DNA from: Escallonia rubra
Lineage: Eukaryota; Streptophyta; Magnoliopsida; Escalloniales; Escalloniaceae
Length of the DNA: 64,000 bases
Direction: 5' to 3'
Assembly (NCBI GenBank): GCA_033065855.1
Contig: JAVXUO010000752.1
Coordinates: 1-64,000 of the forward strand
The notes under the pieces are model-generated. The model made no database searches. It was not told the origin of the DNA and saw only the letters and a list, made by a program, of their open reading frames with translations. The translations under genes were made by a program, and so were the position numbers. Shown here in pieces: positions 50,501 through 60,644 of this stretch. The first letter of the stretch is position 1, and the number at the start of each line of letters is the position of its first letter.

Positions 50501-52180
50501 TGCTGGAATCGACGCCACCAAGCATGGTAAAGGTGGGATGTGCAGGGCTGATGTGTGGTGGTGATGAGTTCAGGAACTGACGGCGGATGATGGCGAGCCG
50601 TGGTGGTTGTAGAAGGCTGATGCGTGGTGGTGATGGGTTCAGAAGCTGACAAGGAATGGTCGCGATCGGTGGTGGCTGTCGAAGTATGATGCGCGGCGGT
50701 AATGATTTAGGAGCTGATGATGGATGGCGACAACCCCTGGTGGTTGCAAACGCTGATGCGGCGGTGATGGGTTAGGAGTCTGAGAAGGATGACAGTGATC
50801 CATTGTGGTGGTCAAAGGCTGATTCGTGAGGGTGATGGTTCAGAAGCTGACATGGGAGGCGACGAGCCTTTGGTGGTTCTCAAAGGCTGATGCGTGGCGG
50901 TTGTTGAAGATGGTAGTTACAGGGGGCTGGTGGTGAACGGAAGTGTTGGTTGAGATGTTGTTGAGCTGAGTTTCATTGAGGAGAGACGACGGCGGCTGCG
51001 ATGGGTTTTGGGTTCTGGGTTCTAGGGTTTCTGGGCAGAGGAGGGGTGGGTGAGTGGGATTGATTGGTGGTGATGATATAAGGGATCAGTTTTCTTAAAA
51101 TGTGGGTTTTAATTGGAGTTTTCAAAAACGACCCCATTTAGAAAACTGGTTTATAAAACGGAAGGAAAAAAAACGAACACTGTCTGTCAAATGCCGATAT
51201 TTTTTCCAGTTTCCAAAGCTGAACAAAAACTGGGAAAAAAAATGGTTTCAAACACTACCTAAATCTTGACTTCTTAAACAACCTAACAAGAAGAAAAGGC
51301 ACTGTCTACATTAAGGATGGAAAGGTAGAAGAAAACCCGTCACAACTGACATAAAAAGGCATACAAAAGAGAGTATCAGCACCACTTCAAGTTTCGCATG
51401 GCATGAGCAGATCATATCCTTCTACTTTACCAGAAAAAGTGGAAGGCTCATAATGGTACTACTTCCAATCTTCAATCCTACGGACTAAAAGCTAATAGCG
51501 CAATCACAGAGCCCTAACCTACTAATGTTATCTTCTAGCTAAAGCATCTAAAATGGGGTTGGAATAGCAAGAGAAATAAATTTAGTTGCTAGGAAAATGG
51601 ACCCGACAGCAAAATAGCATTAAACAAGGGGATCAATGGAGGTAGAGATGCAATAGGGAAATATAAAACTAGCAAGATCTGAGTAAAGACAAGTGCTGTC
51701 TTAACTATCAAAGGGACAGAATGTGTACCGCGGCGTTAATAACAGAACAATGTGTTCAGTCCAATCAGGAAAAAGAAAAACAATGTGTTGACATTTCACC
51801 TTCCATAGAGACATAGTTATGTGCATAACTTAGAGGGGCTTGATTTTCCAAAAACACAACGGAATGCAGGGTACATCGCAGATTGCCATTTGTGAAAAAC
51901 AGACAGCAATTATAAACGAATAAGTGTGTGGATAGTATTAAAAGAAGAACCCAGAATCCCTCTAAGAAAGTAACAACCAACTCAAAGACAAAAATGCGAA
52001 GAACAGGGTTGTTACAGTGTACTTGGCTGCTTGGAGGAGACGAGCATTGTCGCTGGAGAGGCTTGAACGCGTGATTCTGGTAAGAAATTTCGATCTTGTT
52101 GTTCCTGTTCCCGTTCCTGTTGAAGCTAAACCCTTCTTCGGGTAATTCAACAAGGATGGTGAGTACGCTATAGATGCCAT
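38386..52180 (-). CDS. RPI4: Ribose-5-phosphate isomerase, plastid RPI4 type (8 exons)
   Basis: Joining eight minus-strand exons (52016-52180, 42241-42368, 41605-41674, 39862-39969, 39492-39587, 39349-39405, 38608-38725, 38386-38522) gives an unbroken frame of about 292 residues. All introns are GT-AG and phases match. Residues 1-~45 are Ser/Thr-rich and lack acidic residues until D46, like a plastid transit peptide. The nucleotide-like loop [13 protein letters not shown] (62-74) and later [52 protein letters not shown] and VIDGVVDHG match RpiA/NagB-fold proteins of the RPI4 group. RpiA interconverts ribose-5-P and ribulose-5-P in the pentose phosphate and Calvin cycles. This type lacks the canonical DGADEVD and KGxGGA motifs, so catalysis is uncertain. 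Assignment is by recalled family similarity. The last ~25 residues look atypical. Confidence 0.85.
38608..38725 (-). CDS. RPI4: RPI4 exon 7
   Basis: The 118-bp exon encodes [20 protein letters not shown] through FTSPILKL. The acceptor is ATTTTTAG and the donor TTG|GTACAA. Confidence 0.88.
39349..39405 (-). CDS. RPI4: RPI4 exon 6
   Basis: The 57-bp exon encodes [19 protein letters not shown]. The acceptor is AAACCAG and the donor GAG|GTATAC. Confidence 0.88.
39492..39587 (-). CDS. RPI4: RPI4 exon 5
   Basis: The 96-bp exon encodes [14 protein letters not shown] through GSVPVLVKS, between acceptor CCTGCAG and donor TCT|GTACGT, both in phase 0. Confidence 0.88.
39862..39969 (-). CDS. RPI4: RPI4 exon 4
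   Basis: The 108-bp exon encodes [15 protein letters not shown] and ends SIIQEK|GTAAAT. Acceptor is TTTCTAG. The intron before it is 1635 bp and holds a poly-C tract at 39749 but no recognised element. Confidence 0.88.
41605..41674 (-). CDS. RPI4: RPI4 exon 3
   Basis: The 70-bp exon encodes [18 protein letters not shown] and ends in phase 0 at CAA|GTGTGC. It completes the split alanine codon from exon 2. Confidence 0.85.
42241..42368 (-). CDS. RPI4: RPI4 exon 2 (GLGSG loop)
   Basis: Acceptor TTTCCTAG at 42369. The 128-bp exon encodes [16 protein letters not shown] through IVGIP. Donor GC|GTAAGT. This is the most conserved part of the family. Confidence 0.9.
43249..44343. mobile_element. PIF/Harbinger-like non-autonomous element A
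   Basis: The 1089-bp element (43252-44340) starts GGGTGTATTTGAAACC and ends with the imperfect inverse (GTTTCAAAAGCTACC). It is flanked by TAA on both sides, the 3-bp duplication typical of PIF/Harbinger and Tourist. The core is GGTGGTGTTGG-rich and encodes no transposase. It lies in RPI4 intron 1 and is the same family as element B at 50.2 kb. Confidence 0.78.
44344..44925 (+). mobile_element. 5' stub of an LTR retrotransposon (PBS and gag start)
   Basis: A plus-strand primer site, TGGTATCAAAGCAG (44477-44490), follows an LTR-like end. A decayed Gag N-terminus comes next: an EDLKQ-type coil-like segment, then [11 protein letters not shown] at 44800-44850, which recalls Ty3/gypsy Gag (PPKVEFPxFxG). 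The stub is cut off where the LINE fragment begins near 44930. Confidence 0.55.
44930..46640 (-). pseudogene. LINE reverse transcriptase remnant
   Basis: 45480-46640 holds [53 protein letters not shown] and [15 protein letters not shown] frameshift near 45510-45560 breaks the RQGD region. 44930-45322 continues with [30 protein letters not shown] and [17 protein letters not shown]. Confidence 0.87.
46763..47430 (-). pseudogene. LINE endonuclease remnant
   Basis: It has [18 protein letters not shown] with the catalytic Glu, [11 protein letters not shown] and, after a frameshift near 47160, [15 protein letters not shown] and SRIDIF. The usual tryptophan before N in the opening SWNVRGL-type motif is a TGA codon. 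The C-terminal SDH is changed to SDT. Confidence 0.82.
47431..48164. other. Intronic interval, nothing recognised
   Basis: No repeat end or coding family was recognised. The short ORF at 47716 has no support. Confidence 0.4.
48165..48907. mobile_element. hAT-like non-autonomous element with 8-bp duplication
   Basis: The 727-bp element (48173-48899) has ends CTAAGAAGCACGG and, inverted, CTATGAAGCACCGG. It is flanked by a perfect 8-bp direct repeat GCTAGAAG (48165-48172, 48900-48907), the hAT target size. Subterminal GGGTGCGGATACG-type repeats occur at both ends. The interior has a TTC-rich stretch (48611-48690) and no transposase. Confidence 0.8.
48908..50171. other. Intronic interval, nothing recognised
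   Basis: AT-rich DNA of RPI4 intron 1. No transposon end, gene or array was recognised. Confidence 0.4.
50172..51262. mobile_element. PIF/Harbinger-like non-autonomous element B
   Basis: The 1085-bp element (50175-51259) starts GGGTGTTTTTGGAACC and ends CAAACACTACC, flanked by TAA on both sides. It shares ends, size and the GGTGGTGATGG-rich core with element A. Inside, an imperfect CTGATGCG(T)GG(T/C)GGT repeat occurs about six times (50600-50910). Confidence 0.78.
51263..52015. other. Start of RPI4 intron 1, nothing else recognised
   Basis: The segment between element B and exon 1 shows no repeat or gene. Confidence 0.4.
52016..52180 (-). CDS. RPI4: RPI4 exon 1 (transit peptide)
   Basis: This encodes 55 residues from ATG at 52180 to ...RLLQAAKYT. 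The donor is ACT|GTAACA, phase 0. The next exon continues VDTY. Five in-frame sense codons lie upstream of the ATG; the first in-frame ATG is taken as start. Confidence 0.82.
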
Positions 52181-52560
52181 CTCTGTTTGTTCCAATTCCG
52201 ACTAGGTCTTATCCCTACTAGAAATTCAATATAATGATGATCGTACCATATATCAATATAACGATAATCATAGCAAGCATTGTATATTTGTATTCTTGTA
52301 GCACTCTTTTTCTTTTCTTTTCTTTTCTTTTTTACGCTTTTTTTGTTTATGCGGCACACACCATATTATTGATTTTGATATCTTTTTCTCTTGGTCTTGA
52401 AAAAACTGTCTTCATTGACTTGCACAAATTTAAAAAGCGAGTTCAAGGTAATTGATTTTTCAAAACTGGCTATCACTTAAAAATGCTACTTTTACCATCA
52501 TAATTATTGTCTTTTTCATATTTAGGGTTAACTAGTTTGAAAAATAACGGAATGCCTAAT
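52181..52560 (-). promoter_or_regulatory. Upstream region of RPI4 (probable promoter and leader)
   Basis: AT-rich sequence upstream of the ATG includes a (TTTTC)n tract on the plus strand near 52308-52330. No clear TATA box was singled out. The assignment rests on position only. Confidence 0.4.
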
Positions 52561-54235
52561 ACATAATGGTGAGGACAAAAAGACCAGATTGCCCTTGTAA
52601 AGCGAGAGGCAGGAAAGAGAAGACAAAAGATTCCATCTTCTTTTATCCTCTCTTGCTCTCTTCTTTCTCGTTGTGGCTAACCACTTCGGAAAAAATCCCC
52701 AGAATGATTTAGATTCGGAGTCGTCAGCTTATTTAATTAAAGAAAAACCTATAGATGACTCAAAGGTGTCCAAAAGGACGACCAGTCTATTAAAATCAAG
52801 AGAGAGTTTGAGGACTAAGTTACACAATAGGAAGGTGTTAGGCACCCGCCGCGCCCTTTCGGTCTCTACTTCATTTTTATTGAATTTTGGCCTCAAAACA
52901 CATAGCATGCAAAGCATGATTATATCTTTTGAACTCGACATCAAAGATCGAATAGCCTACGTATCCGATCGGACTAATTGGAATCAAAACCACCATAGTT
53001 CGATTCTGATCCTACAGGAGGTAGTCTACAATTCGAGACTTAGACTTAGACCAAAAAATTTAAAAGATTTTTCTGATGCTTTTGAATTCGAGGAGACAAT
53101 ATAGATTAGTTCTTAATTTTGAAATCATAAAAAAAGATGAAAATGAATGACTACGATTGGTAGACAATATAGATTATTATAATGTAGTAGTTTAGAAAGC
53201 AGTAAATATACCTCGAGAAATGCTTTGCCTAGAAAATTTAGGAATGATTTGAGACTTCCTTGATGCAAGGGGCTCAAGACTATTTAGAAATGAATACGAA
53301 GTGCTAAATTCTCCTTAGAGATAATCTACCACTTCTAAGAAAGAAATGGTATAAAAACTCTAAGGAGAAAAAACTTGTCCTTAAAAATGAAAGTCAAGGG
53401 CCCTATTTGTAGTGGTATGGGACGCCATAAATGGTAAATATGAACGTATCAATCTCTGATTTGAAGATAAGATAAAGTATTTGATAAAAATCGCAGATTG
53501 ACAAAAGTCAACTAACCGACGCGGTTTGTCAAAAATCGACTAGTATATCCCATAATTTAAAGATGTCTTTTTCACAAATTTCGAGACATTATCTGACCCT
53601 AATTTGGTAATTATCTTTGATTTGATTTGATGGGATGTACCAGATTCAAAAATTATCTCCATATCTCATATAAATCAAGGATAAATCACAAGACACTTCC
53701 AAGTCATTTTAATCATTCACAATCTCTTGACCTTAACTTGAGTTAAACCTTAACTAACTAGGCTAGTTATCTAATGGACCAGGCCTAATTAATTTGGGCT
53801 GAACTAATTGGACTGGACTGGACTTGACACAATTGGACTAAACTGATGGATTGGACATGCAAGGACAAGACTAATGGACTGGACATGCAGCTGGACTAGA
53901 CTTGGACAATTAAACTGGACCGGACTAAATTAATTAATTAGGTCACATTACTAGGCCTAAACTCAATAATGCATTCTAACAAATAATAAAGCTCATTATT
54001 ATTTATTTAATTATTAATGACTACAAAAATGGGGTGTCTACAGAGCCCCTCAGTGAGGGAGCTCACTTGGGGGTGAACATCACCCTAAAAGGATGACAAA
54101 TTTTTGTAAAAACACGGAAAAGACCACAAGACTCTAAACAAACTCAAAGACTCACACAGATATGAGGTCGGACCTTTATAAGGCTTCCTACATATCCCTG
54201 GAAACGAATCAAACCAACAAAGTTTGGATGGCAAA
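52561..54235 (+). other. Repeat-like region, possible retroelement leader
   Basis: The sequence around 52830 (GGTGTTAGGCACCCGC, a hairpin) and the GGTGTCTACAGAGCCCC motif near 54032 look like pieces I associate with plant high-copy retroelements, but I cannot place LTRs. A 143-codon plus-strand ORF at 52673-53104 has no recognised domain. GGACTGGACTTGGAC-type short repeats occur at 53800-53930. Confidence 0.3.
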
Positions 54236-54239
54236 GATA

Positions 54240-56050
54240 TCACTCGAAGCCGGGGCCAATAGTAACAACATTTGGTCGTCGAGTAATACCAAAAAGAAAG
54301 AGTGAAACCAGACCTTATCTGGAGCCAGAGCCAACAGTAACAGCGATTGGTTACTATATGAAGGGTGTATTGTTAGAAGTCAGAGCCAACAGTAACAATA
54401 ATTGGTCGTCTAACAATACTAAGACATGAGATGAAACTCGAACAAGGACCGGAAAAACTCATCGCCTTAAAAGCCGGAGCCAATAGTAACATTGATTATC
54501 GCTTAAGGATATTGAGAAATTATGTTTATGAGCCAGAGCCAACAGATTGGTCGCTTAAACATGAAGGTACATCCAGAAGCCGGAGCCAACAGTAATAATG
54601 AATGGTCGTCTAGATTTATTGAAAGTTTATGACTAAGAGCCGCAGCCAATGGTAACGACAATTGGTCACTTAGGCATAAAGATATACTCCTAGAAGCTAG
54701 AGCCAACGGTAACAACAATTAGTCGTTTAAGGATAAAAGTGTATCTAGAAGCCGGAGCCAATAGTAAGGGTCGCCCAGACCCGAAGGCTTATCACTAAGA
54801 GCCAGAGCCAATAGTAACGACGATTGGTCACTTAGGCATAAGGCGCATCCTTAGAAGCAGTAGCCAACGGTAACAATAATTGGTTGTCTAAGGATGCTAA
54901 AAAGTTATATCTATGAGCCGGAACCAATGGTAACTACAATAGGTTGCTTAGACATACAAATGTATCCCTAGATGTCGGAGCCAACATTAACGACGGTTGG
55001 TCTTCCAAGAATATGGAAAAAAAATTGGATTAGGACCGAAAAATCACTGCCCAAGAGCCAAGGCCAATAGTAACAACAATTGGTCGCTTAGGCGAGTGAG
55101 TAGAAAAGCATGTCTAGAAGCTGGAGCCAATAGTAAGGAAGATTGGTCATTTAGACATAACTAAGGCTTATGACTAAGAGCCAGAGCTAATAGTATCGAC
55201 GATTAGTTGCTTAGGCATAAGGCACATCCTTAGAAGCCGTAGCCAACGATAACAACAATTGATCGTCTAAGGATACTAAAAAGTAATGTCTAAGAGTCAA
55301 AGCCAATGCTAACTACAATTGGTCGCTTAGACATGCGGACGTATAACTAGATGCCGAAGCCAACATTAATGATGGTTGGTCGTCTAGAAATATGGAAAAA
55401 ATTTAGACTGGGACCGAAAAACTCACTGCCCAAGATCTGGGGCCAATAATAACAACGATTGGTTGCTTAGGCAAGTAAGTAGAAAAGTATGTCTTGAAGC
55501 CAAAGCCAAAAGTAACGATGATTGGTCGTCTAAACATAACGAAGATTTATGACTAAAAGTCAGAGCCAATAGTATCGAGGACTGGTCGCGTAGGCATAAG
55601 GTGCATCCTTAGAAGCCGTAGCCAACGGTAACAATAATTAGTTGTCTAAGGATGCTAAAAAGTAATGTCTAAGAGCCGGAGCCAATGGTAACTACAATTG
55701 TTTGCCTAGACATGTGGAAGTATCCCTAGATGCTGGAGCCAAGGGTAATGATGGTTGGTCATCTAGGCATATGGAAAAAACTTGGACTGGGACCTAAAAA
55801 ACTCACTGTTAAAAGTTGGGGCCAATAGTTACAACAATTGGTTGCTTAGGCGAGTAAGTAGAAAAGTATGTTTAGAAGTCAGAGCCAATAGTAATGACGA
55901 TTGGTCGTTTAAACATAACGAAGGCTTATGACAAGAGACAGAGCCAATAGAAACGACGAATAATCGCTTAGGCATAAGGACTCATCCCTAGATGCCGGAG
56001 CCAGCAATAATGACGGTTAATCGTCTAGGAATATGGAAAAAATTGAGACT
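54240..56050 (+). repeat. Tandem array of ~60-bp units with ~380-bp higher-order period
   Basis: About 29 diverged units have the core AGCCGGAGCCAA(C/T)AGTAAC, then ATTGGTCG and CTTAGGCAT or CTAGACAT. A marker string (ACTCACTGCCCAAG, preceded by GGGACCGAAAA) recurs near 55046, 55425 and 55805. This gives a higher-order repeat of 379-380 bp made of six unit types, two complete copies and one shortened. The array carries no gene. Confidence 0.88.
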
Positions 56051-56457
56051 GGATAGAGTAACGTACACAATATTCGTGTGTCATCTGAATTGAGGGTTTG
56101 TACCCTCGAACATATATAGATATGTGTTAAAAAATAGAGATCTACGTGACCCTCGCATACTGACTTGAGTTGAGGGTTAACTACCCTTAGGCATAGATCT
56201 GGTTAGACATGGCTGCACCGAATGGAGGTTGCCTACATACCCTCATTCGAAAGGGATCAAGCCGAATGTAGTTCGAACTGGATTCGTAAAGAAGAATATA
56301 CATGCCTTACACGTATCGACCTATATTGGGGTGAAATACCCTCCATAAACCTAGACTAAGAGATAATGACAGGTGAAGGGCTGAGATGATAAGTTGACTC
56401 TTCTACTAGAGCCACGAAGGATAAGAACGTAACTGAAAATTACAGCAAACATCAGAT

Positions 56458-56459
<2 letters not shown>

Positions 56460-56539
<80 letters not shown>

Positions 56540-56548
56540 CACACACCG
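56460..56548. repeat. (TA)n(CA)n microsatellite
   Basis: About 70 bp of TA alternation runs into about 18 bp of CA repeats. Confidence 0.95.
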
Positions 56549-57640
56549 TTTAAACTACATCCAACTTGATTCTCCCCATGGGGATACGTAGGCAACTTAG
56601 TTATCTCCTAGGCTCAGTTTCCATGGGCACACACTAGGGGCTTTGATTTCATATTTGGGTTCTTGAGTCTTATTTATCATTTGTTTCTTAGCCCATACCC
56701 TGGCATACATTGTGTCCTATAGTCCCCCTTGAGGATACGCTTATTCAAGAGAGACAAAGGTTCTCCTACATTTTGATAAGGTCAAAAAGAAAAATGAAAA
56801 ATAACATATAAAGAAAAAAAGAAGATACTGGGCCATGCACTTTTTTTAGCATGTTACATCACGACATGATATGTTCACCTTCATTATTAGCTTGTTTTGC
56901 TGAACCTTTCAGTTCCTGACCTCCCGAACCTGATGCGTTGACCTCCTTATGACCCGATGATGACCCATTGATCTTCATGACCTATTTGGCAGTTTGATAT
57001 ATCTTCCACCACTTCAATGATCATATGAGAAGCCTTACGACTTTATCTTGTGCTTTTCTATCATACACTCGATAGTCATGTACTCTTGCTCAGTCTAGTC
57101 GTACACATTAATCTGTTAACTAATCATAGGCTCAGACTCCATCAGCCTCACAGATTATACCTTCCACAATACACACATCAACCTCACAATTCATACACTA
57201 CCATTTTCATACATCCTCACTATCCACCTTTTGGGTCCAACCTTTTCATGGTACTCTTGAGGATTCAAATATGAGTGTTTAAGTTAAGAATTAACTTATT
57301 CTCTAAATTTGAATGACATTGAATGTTGAGGAATTGAAAAGTTTTCAATCAAAAACTTCATTGGTCTTCCCTCTTTAGGTAAAGATGGACATGTCAACTG
57401 AGTGGGGACCATTGCCTTAAGTTCTCAATGATAAATGATGTATGAAAAAAAGAATAGATCTCAAAGTGAATGGTCGATTCATCATATTGGGCAATCAAAG
57501 TGATTTTCAATTTCAACATGCTCTCGAACTGTGATAGGATATTTAACTTCGTCATAGGTTCTTCTTTGTTATGTCTTCAAAGGGTTTTCCATGTGATTCC
57601 CTTTTGTTATAGTTTCACTAGGGTTAACTTTAGTTGCATT
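56549..57640. other. Non-coding interval between two arrays
   Basis: No gene is recognised. The sequence is CT-rich in part (57080-57240). It may belong to the same element as the two arrays. Confidence 0.35.
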
Positions 57641-57644
57641 TTTG

Positions 57645-58990
57645 TTTAGGGGCTCCATATGGATCTGAACTGTCCTGACAGTCAGGACAATATTTCAGGA
57701 CAATATTTATCTTAGGTCGTATTTTTCGCTGCACAGTCAGCATTGGTTTAATAGCCTCTGTAAGTCTCATTTCATGATCGTAGGATAGTTTTTATCCTCG
57801 CATGCGTTTTGTCCTAATTCAGGGACTTCATGTGAAGTCTTCTTCCTTGACAGTTATGATAACGTCTGTCTTTATTGGTCCAGTTTATTGCATGATCAAT
57901 TTGTCTGTATATATTTTGTCTATAAGGCTCGTTGTGAATGGGCCCCTTTCATGACAGTCTGCATGGTGTCTGTCTTTGCGTGCATTTTGTCTTAGTTAGG
58001 GGCTTCATGTAAGTCCCCATCCTTGACTGTCATGATGTTTTCTGTCTTCATCCAGCTAATTCCATTGTCGGTTTTATCTACCTGTATTTTATTCCAGGGG
58101 TTCCTTGCGATCCCCCTTCCATGACAGCCATGATACTGTTTGTTCTTTGCATTGCCAGTTTTGTCTGCATGCACTATTGTCTAGGGGCTCTTTATGATTC
58201 CCCTCTCATGATAATCAGGGTAGTGTCTGTCTTTTCCCAATCTACTATATAGTCAGCATCGTCTGCATGCATTTTTGGTCTGAGAGCTCCCTGTGATTCC
58301 CCTTTGTTGACAGTTAGTGTAGTGTCTATCACTTGACCTTCTTGTGTTTACCTAGGGGCTCCCTATGAGTCCACTTTCATAGCATCTGTCTTTGTTTATC
58401 CAGTTTATTGGATAGCTAGTATTGTCTAAACGTGTCTCTTTCTAGGGGCTCCTAACAATTCCCCTTCCTAACAGTCAGGGTAGCGTCTGTCTTTGTTTGT
58501 CTGGTTTAATGTACGTTCAACATCATCTATATGCAATTATGTATAAGGATTCCCTGTGATTCCCCCTTTCACGACAGTCGTGATAGAGTCTGTCATCTTT
58601 CAGCCCGTTGCATGGTCTGTTTAGTCTACATACATTTTGTTTAGGGGCTCCCTGCTATTCCTCTTTCACTACAGTCGTGATATAGTTTGCTTTTCTCCAG
58701 TTCATTGCATAATCAACATCACCTATACATATTTTCGTTGAGGGGCTCCTTGTGATCCCCTTTCACGACAGTTATGATAATGTTTGTCTTCATCCATTTC
58801 AGGCATAATCAATTTTGTCGGCATGCACTTTTGTCTAGGGGCTCTTTGTGATTCCCTTTTACTAAAAGTCAGGATAATGTATGTCCTTGTTTGGTTAGTT
58901 CATTGCACGGCCCATTCCTTCTGCATGTGTTTTGTCCAGGAGCTCCATGTGATTCTTCTATCCCGACAGTCGAGGTCAGTGTCTTTGTCT
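57645..58990 (+). repeat. Second tandem array, ~70-105-bp units
   Basis: About 14 diverged units begin near TAGGGGCTCC(T/C)TGTGATTCCCC. They continue with CATGACAGTCATGATA and GTCTGTCTTTG, then a TTCATTGCA and CTGCATGCA block before the next unit. Spacing is mostly 90-105 bp. The array is unlike the one at 54-56 kb in sequence. Confidence 0.82.
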
Positions 58991-59044
58991 AGTCTAAGTC
59001 CATGTCTTAAAAGTTTACTTTTTTACCTTAGTTTGTATATATAT

Positions 59045-60224
59045 GGACTGATTCGTTGACCGTGCGGGTAACTTCGGATAAGTTGTATGCGTGATCTGGC
59101 CGTCCATCTGCGATTTGTGGACGGTCCAGATCTTTTTTTGCGTTTCTTTAAGGGCGTCCACCACATAATGTAGCGGACGATATTTTGACAAAAATACCCT
59201 CAATCTTGAGGGAAAATACATTATTGCTACAGTGCCCATCCATCTGCTACATAATGTAGCGGATGATGGGATGATAGTGCCTTCTCTTTTCATTTCACAA
59301 ATACAGTGTCAATCTCTACCAAGAACCCGGCCATAATCACCCACCATTCCTCAAGCTCACACATGTAATGGTAGGGTTAACATAAACTTCTTCCTCTGAG
59401 GCTAGCTTTAGGACAAACTTCTTCGTTTGAGGAAGGATGTCGAAGTTGGGGCTTCGGGGTCTAATGGCAAAAGAGGAGATGGAGGCGACGACGGAGTCGA
59501 TGACAGACCACATCGCGTCATCATCCAGGTCCTTCGATGGCATAGTTGATCGGTGACGCCATTTACACCGGCAAAGCTGCAATCAGTGAAATTAGGGTTT
59601 GAAAGCTAGACAATTGGATGGGTGGTTCCTTGCAGCTTCGCCACGCATAAATGGCGTCACCGAAGCTAGACATTGGATGGGTGGTTCCTTGTGGTTGACT
59701 AAAATGTGCAGCGACAGGAGACTATGGTGTGCGCGGTCAATCGATGGGTTTGCGATGGTGTAGCTTGTGGTGAACTGCTGGTGGGGTGCGATGGCGTATT
59801 GGTGGTGAACCGGTGATGGTACGAAGGTGTAACTGTGTTGAATCGATGACGAGGTGGTTTGGTATTGTTGTGGGGAATCATTGCTCTAGTTTTCTTCTTC
59901 TTAGTGGAGCAGTAGAGGAAAGAACATGCGGTATGTCCATTTTTGGCCGGCTACCACCGCCCATGCTTGCTGTTCAATCTCTTCATTTAGCACAAGAGAA
60001 GAAATAGCAGAAAGAACAAAAGTTGTTGTGTGCATGCACTGCACCGTACCGTATTTCCCTCAAGATCGAGGGTATTTTTGTCAAAATATCGACTGCTACA
60101 TGATGTGGCAGACGAACTTAAAAAATGCAAAAAAAAAAAGATCTGGACCGTATACAAATCGCGGATGGACGGCCAGATCGCGCAGGCAACTCACCCGAAG
60201 TTGATCGCGCTCAACAGATCAACT
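59045..60224. mobile_element. 1.18-kb TIR transposon of the TA-tract family
   Basis: Left end GGACTGATTCGTTGACCGTGC and its imperfect inverse at the right end (GCGCTCAACAGATCAACT) match the element at 23511. The shared blocks GATCTGGCCGTCCA and GCTACATAATGTAGCGG occur near each end. TA or CA/TA tracts flank it. The interior (59340-60000) has GT-rich sequence and no transposase. Confidence 0.75.
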
Positions 60225-60279
<55 letters not shown>

Positions 60280-60294
60280 GGGGGGGGGGGGGGG
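60225..60294. repeat. (CA)n(TA)n(TG)n then poly-G
   Basis: Simple repeats that form a self-complementary CA/TA/TG tract, followed by a run of about 17 G. Confidence 0.95.
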
Positions 60295-60310
60295 AAGCGA
60301 ATATAAGGCT

Positions 60311-60335
60311 AGCCTCACGCAACTTGCGTGAGGCT
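60311..60335. repeat. 25-nt perfect hairpin after the poly-G run
   Basis: Arms of 12 bp (AGCCTCACGCAA and its complement) flank one base. It resembles the hairpins at the ends of the TA-tract family, so it may mark the start of another member. No opposite end was found. The rest of 60336-60640 has CT repeats (60410-60440) but no gene. Confidence 0.6.
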
Positions 60336-60644
60336 AACGGCAAAAACTGCGTAGTTTTATTAAAAAAATGAGGTCAGAAATCAAACAGTTAATTCTTTTT
60401 CCTCTCTTTTTCTTTCTCTCTCTCTCTCTCCCCTTTTCTCCTTCCCGTCTCTCTGTCCCATGCCCAAGCAACGACCGCCTAACCTGCCGGCGCTGCCCAA
60501 CTTCCCCAATCACCGCCCCATCCTTCCTGCACCGGCCACCGTCATGCCCACCGGAACGCATCCTCGTGCCGCGACAGCACAAACAACCCACTGCCCAACT
60601 TTCCTGGGCCGGCTACCGTCATAGTGTTGTCTTACCGTCGAGGA

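Noticed and set aside
54240-58990. CRISPR-like array
   Set aside because: Repeats are diverged and contiguous, with no constant repeat and unique spacer pattern, in plant nuclear DNA.
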